This document shows positions 30,210 to 32,456 of a stretch of DNA of 32,456 nt, piece by piece; the stretch's first letter is position 1; each line of letters starts with the position of its first letter. The stretch is from Myxococcales bacterium (GTDB lineage Bacteria; Myxococcota_A; UBA9160; SMWR01), in assembly GCA_029863845.1 (NCBI GenBank), contig JAOTUO010000005.1, forward strand, positions 1-32,456, read 5' to 3'. The position numbers were made by a program, and so were the translations under genes. The notes below the pieces were generated by a model, which searched no databases, was not told where the DNA came from, and saw only the letters and a program-made list of their open reading frames with translations.

Positions 30210-31670
30210 GTGGCGCAGCAGCGGAAGCGGGCGCAGCGGCCGGCCGGCAAGGCAACGAAGAAGACACCCCCGCAGCGCTTCCGGGTGCTGGTGGTGGACG
30301 ACGCGGAAGCCATCCGCACGTACCTCGCGAATCTCCTCGAGCTCAAGGGCTACGACGTCGACACCGCCGAGGACGGCCGGCGGGCCCTGGCCCTGCTCGA
30401 GGGCGGCGCCGCGCCGGACCTGATCATTCTCGACGTGATGATGCCCGGCGTCGACGGCATCGAGACGCTGCGGCGGATCCGCGCGCTCGACGAGGAGACG
30501 CCCGTCATCATGCTCTCGGTGGTCGGCAAGGCGAGCACGATCGTCGAGGCGATGAAGCTCGGCGCCGCCGACTACCTGAACAAGCCCTTCGATGAGGACG
30601 AGCTCGAGCTCACCCTCGAGAAGGTTCTGGAGAAGAAGGCCCTCGAGCGCGAGCGCGAGGCGCTGGCGGCCGGTTTCGCAGGCGGTCGCGACGCCTTCGT
30701 CTGGGCGAGCCCGCCGATGCAGCGGATCCGCGCGGTGCTCGACCAGGTCGCCGACACCGACGTGACGATCCTGATCCAGGGCGAGAGCGGCGTGGGCAAG
30801 GAGGTGGTGGCGCGCACCGCCCACGAGGTCTCGGCGCGGGTCAGCCGGCCCTTCGTCAAGGTGAACTGCGCCGCGCTCCCCGAAGATCTGCTGGAGAGCG
30901 AGCTGTTCGGCTACGAAAAGGGATCGTTCACGGGCGCGGGCTCCCGCAAGCAGGGCAAATTCGAGTTCGCGCACCAGGGCACGATCTTCCTCGACGAGAT
31001 CGGAGAGATGAGCGCCGCGCTGCAGGGGAAGATGCTCCAGGTCCTCCAGGACGGTGAGTTCACCCGCCTCGGCGGAAACCGGGAAGTCCGGGTCGACGTC
31101 CGCGTCATCTGCGCGACCAACCGCAAGCTGGACGAGATGGTGCGCGAAGGGCGCTTCCGCGAGGATCTCTTCTTCCGCCTCAACGTCGTCAGCCTCTGGG
31201 TCCCGCCTCTCCGCGAGCGGAGCGAAGAGATCCCGATTCTGGTCGAGAGCTTCCTGCGCCGCTTCCCAGCCCGCTACCGCCGGCCCGTCCCGCGCCTCAG
31301 CACACGGCTCATGAACGCCTTGCAGCACTACGCGTTTCCCGGAAACGTCCGCGAGCTCGAGAACATGATCAAGCGCATCATCGTGCTGGAGAGCGAGGAC
31401 TCGATCCTCCGGGAGATCCAGAGCGGGCAATCCACCGGTGGGCCGCCGGGGCGCGAGCTGGCCCACCTCATCCAGGAGATCGAGGCCCAGGCGGGCGACA
31501 TCCCCCTGCGCGAGGTCGGGCGGCGCGTCGCCCTGGAGGCGGAGCGCGAGACGATCGGGCGCGCGCTCCAGCACACCCAATGGAACCGCAAGCGGGCGGC
31601 GCGCCTGCTGGGCGTCAGCTACAAGACGCTGCTCCAGAAGATTCGCGGCTGCGGGCTCGAGCCGGATTAG
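30210..31670 (+). CDS. Sigma-54-dependent response regulator (NtrC family)
   Basis: This 486-residue activator has a receiver domain (FRVLVVDDAEAIRTYLAN; phosphorylated Asp75 in LIILDVMMPG; Lys in YLNKPF), an AAA+ sigma-54 interaction domain with Walker A GESGVGKE, the sigma-54-contact loop GSFTGA (a variant of GAFTGA), Walker B GTIFLDEIGEM and LFFRLNVVSLWVPPLRER, and a Fis-type helix-turn-helix at the C-terminus (WNRKRAARLLGVSYKTLLQKI). A basic stretch of about 23 residues precedes the receiver. The GTG at 30210 follows the kinase stop. Targets are unknown; I found no clear -24/-12 promoter near this pair. Confidence 0.95.
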   Translation: MAQQRKRAQRPAGKATKKTPPQRFRVLVVDDAEAIRTYLANLLELKGYDVDTAEDGRRALALLEGGAAPDLIILDVMMPGVDGIETLRRIRALDEETPVIMLSVVGKASTIVEAMKLGAADYLNKPFDEDELELTLEKVLEKKALEREREALAAGFAGGRDAFVWASPPMQRIRAVLDQVADTDVTILIQGESGVGKEVVARTAHEVSARVSRPFVKVNCAALPEDLLESELFGYEKGSFTGAGSRKQGKFEFAHQGTIFLDEIGEMSAALQGKMLQVLQDGEFTRLGGNREVRVDVRVICATNRKLDEMVREGRFREDLFFRLNVVSLWVPPLRERSEEIPILVESFLRRFPARYRRPVPRLSTRLMNALQHYAFPGNVRELENMIKRIIVLESEDSILREIQSGQSTGGPPGRELAHLIQEIEAQAGDIPLREVGRRVALEAERETIGRALQHTQWNRKRAARLLGVSYKTLLQKIRGCGLEPD

Positions 31671-31690
31671 GCGGCGGCGAGGCCTTGGTT

Positions 31691-31723
31691 ATACTCCCCG
31701 CCTTGTCGGGGTTCGCCCGACAC
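31691..31723 (+). promoter_or_regulatory. Candidate -10 element and leader hairpin before the DUF4956 gene
   Basis: TATACT (31691-31696) is a good -10 element; only a weak TTAGGC lies 17 bases upstream. Immediately after it TGTCGGG and CCCGACA (31705-31711, 31717-31723) form a 7-bp stem with a five-base loop. The hairpin would lie near the 5' end of the transcript, or could end the upstream two-component transcript, though no U-tract follows. Confidence 0.4.
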
Positions 31724-31740
31724 GGGGGCGAGTCGCGTCC

Positions 31741-32424
31741 ATGGAACAGTTCAGCCTCAACCTGCCGGCGGGCGCGCCGCTGTCGCTGGTGGCCCTCCTG
31801 ATCCACCTCTCGGTGGGCCTCGTCCTCGCCCTGATCCTCCGCTGGCATTTTCAACGCTTCGGCTCGACGCTCTCCAACCGCGACGAGTTCGCCCAGGTCT
31901 TTCCGTTCATCGTCATGACGACGGTCTTGATCATCACGGTCGTGAAGTCGTCGCTGGCGCTCTCCCTGGGCCTGGTGGGAGCGCTGTCGATCGTCCGCTT
32001 CCGCACGCCGATCAAGGAGCCGGAGGAGCTGGCGTACCTGTTCATGGCCATCGCCATCGGGCTCGGGCTGGGCGCGGACCAGATGTATGCCACGGTCATG
32101 GCCGGCCTCGTCATCATGGGCGCCGTGGCCCTGCTGCGCTGGGCGCGGACCGGCCGCGAGAGCCGCAACCTCTATCTGTCGGTCGACTGGTCGGGCCAGG
32201 AGGGCAGCGAGCAGCCCCTCGAGGCGCTGAACGACGTCATCGTACGGCACGTGGCGACCGGCGACCTTCGTCGAGTCGACGCCCGCGACGGCACCCTGGA
32301 GGCGACCTACTACATCGACATGAGCAGGGGCGGGAGCATCTCGGCGTTGCTCGACGACCTCCACCGCACCTTTCCAGGCATCGGCGTCGCGTTCATCGAT
32401 CAGAGCCAGATGCCGAGCGTGTAA
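31741..32424 (+). CDS. DUF4956 family membrane protein
   Basis: This 227-residue protein has an N-terminal membrane region with several segments (SLVALLIHLSVGLVLALIL, FPFIVMTTVLIITVV, GLVGALSIVRF, MAIAIGLGLGAD, VMAGLVIMGAVALL) and a soluble C-terminal domain of about 80 residues. The stretch GLVGALSIVRFRTPIKEPEEL is the hallmark of DUF4956. The function is unknown; from memory, in other bacteria these genes often sit beside VTC-domain polyphosphate polymerase and CotH-like genes, which would lie beyond the window end. The ATG at 31741 begins the amphipathic N-terminus; the track's longer frame overlaps the response regulator gene. Confidence 0.87.
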   Translation: MEQFSLNLPAGAPLSLVALLIHLSVGLVLALILRWHFQRFGSTLSNRDEFAQVFPFIVMTTVLIITVVKSSLALSLGLVGALSIVRFRTPIKEPEELAYLFMAIAIGLGLGADQMYATVMAGLVIMGAVALLRWARTGRESRNLYLSVDWSGQEGSEQPLEALNDVIVRHVATGDLRRVDARDGTLEATYYIDMSRGGSISALLDDLHRTFPGIGVAFIDQSQMPSV

Positions 32425-32456
32425 TTGCGGATCCCCCCGAAAGAGGATTCCGGCCC

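Noticed and set aside
32425-32456. Possible TTG start of another gene after DUF4956
   Set aside because: Only ten codons are visible before the window ends; there is too little to support a call.

Overview
This is a dense, very GC-rich bacterial chromosomal window made almost entirely of core genes. The ribosomal/tRNA-processing cluster rpsP-khpA-rimM-trmD-rplS, paired HtrA proteases with predicted export signals, and an NtrC-type two-component pair suggest a Gram-negative, deltaproteobacterial-grade lineage such as Myxococcota or Desulfobacterota. That placement is inference; no phylogeny was run. GTG, TTG and apparently CTG starts are common, and ATGA/GTGA overlaps couple many genes. I see no phage, plasmid, IS or CRISPR content.

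Layout. Bases 1-3016 (minus strand): a Trm9-like methyltransferase, a DUF4328 membrane protein, an acyl-CoA thioesterase, then a DAHP synthase (cut by the window edge) preceded by an aromatic-codon leader peptide and a terminator hairpin. Bases 3074-4858 (plus): a full Elp3 divergent from the Trm9-like gene. Bases 4725-10376 (minus): two tandem HtrA/Deg proteases and ClpB. Bases 10476-11636 (plus): galactokinase. Bases 11828-13491 (minus): thiS-thiG-thiE. Bases 13605-14747 (plus): alanine racemase. Bases 14856-22468 (plus): purH-purD-tsaC-DUF1015-dciA-zinc ribbon, then from a new promoter rpsP-khpA-rimM-trmD-rplS. Bases 22465-22845 (minus): YraN. Bases 22959-26353 (plus): mtnP-apt-mtnA-rsmI. 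Bases 26354-26857: a repeat region. Bases 26858-28882 (minus): ligA. Bases 29020-31670 (plus): a soluble histidine kinase and its sigma-54 response regulator. Bases 31741-32424 (plus): a DUF4956 membrane protein.

Three things stand out. (1) Upstream of DAHP synthase is a 25-codon leader with Phe/Tyr/Phe/Phe/Phe/Trp codons packed into nine positions, followed by an intrinsic terminator and a competing pairing; this looks like ribosome-mediated attenuation of the shikimate pathway entry. (2) Elp3 and a Trm9/ALKBH8-like methyltransferase are divergent neighbours, a possible bacterial two-enzyme route to mcm5U-type wobble uridines. (3) A family of palindromic repeats with 22-bp perfect inverted ends fills two convergent gene junctions; the ends co-vary between copies, and one copy has expanded into a six-unit array.

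Genes that work together: the purHD block makes IMP and GAR; mtnP, apt and mtnA recycle methylthioadenosine; thiS/G/E make the thiazole half of thiamin and join it to the pyrimidine; Elp3, Trm9-like, TsaC, TrmD, RimM, RsmI and KhpA all serve tRNA, rRNA or ribosome maturation.
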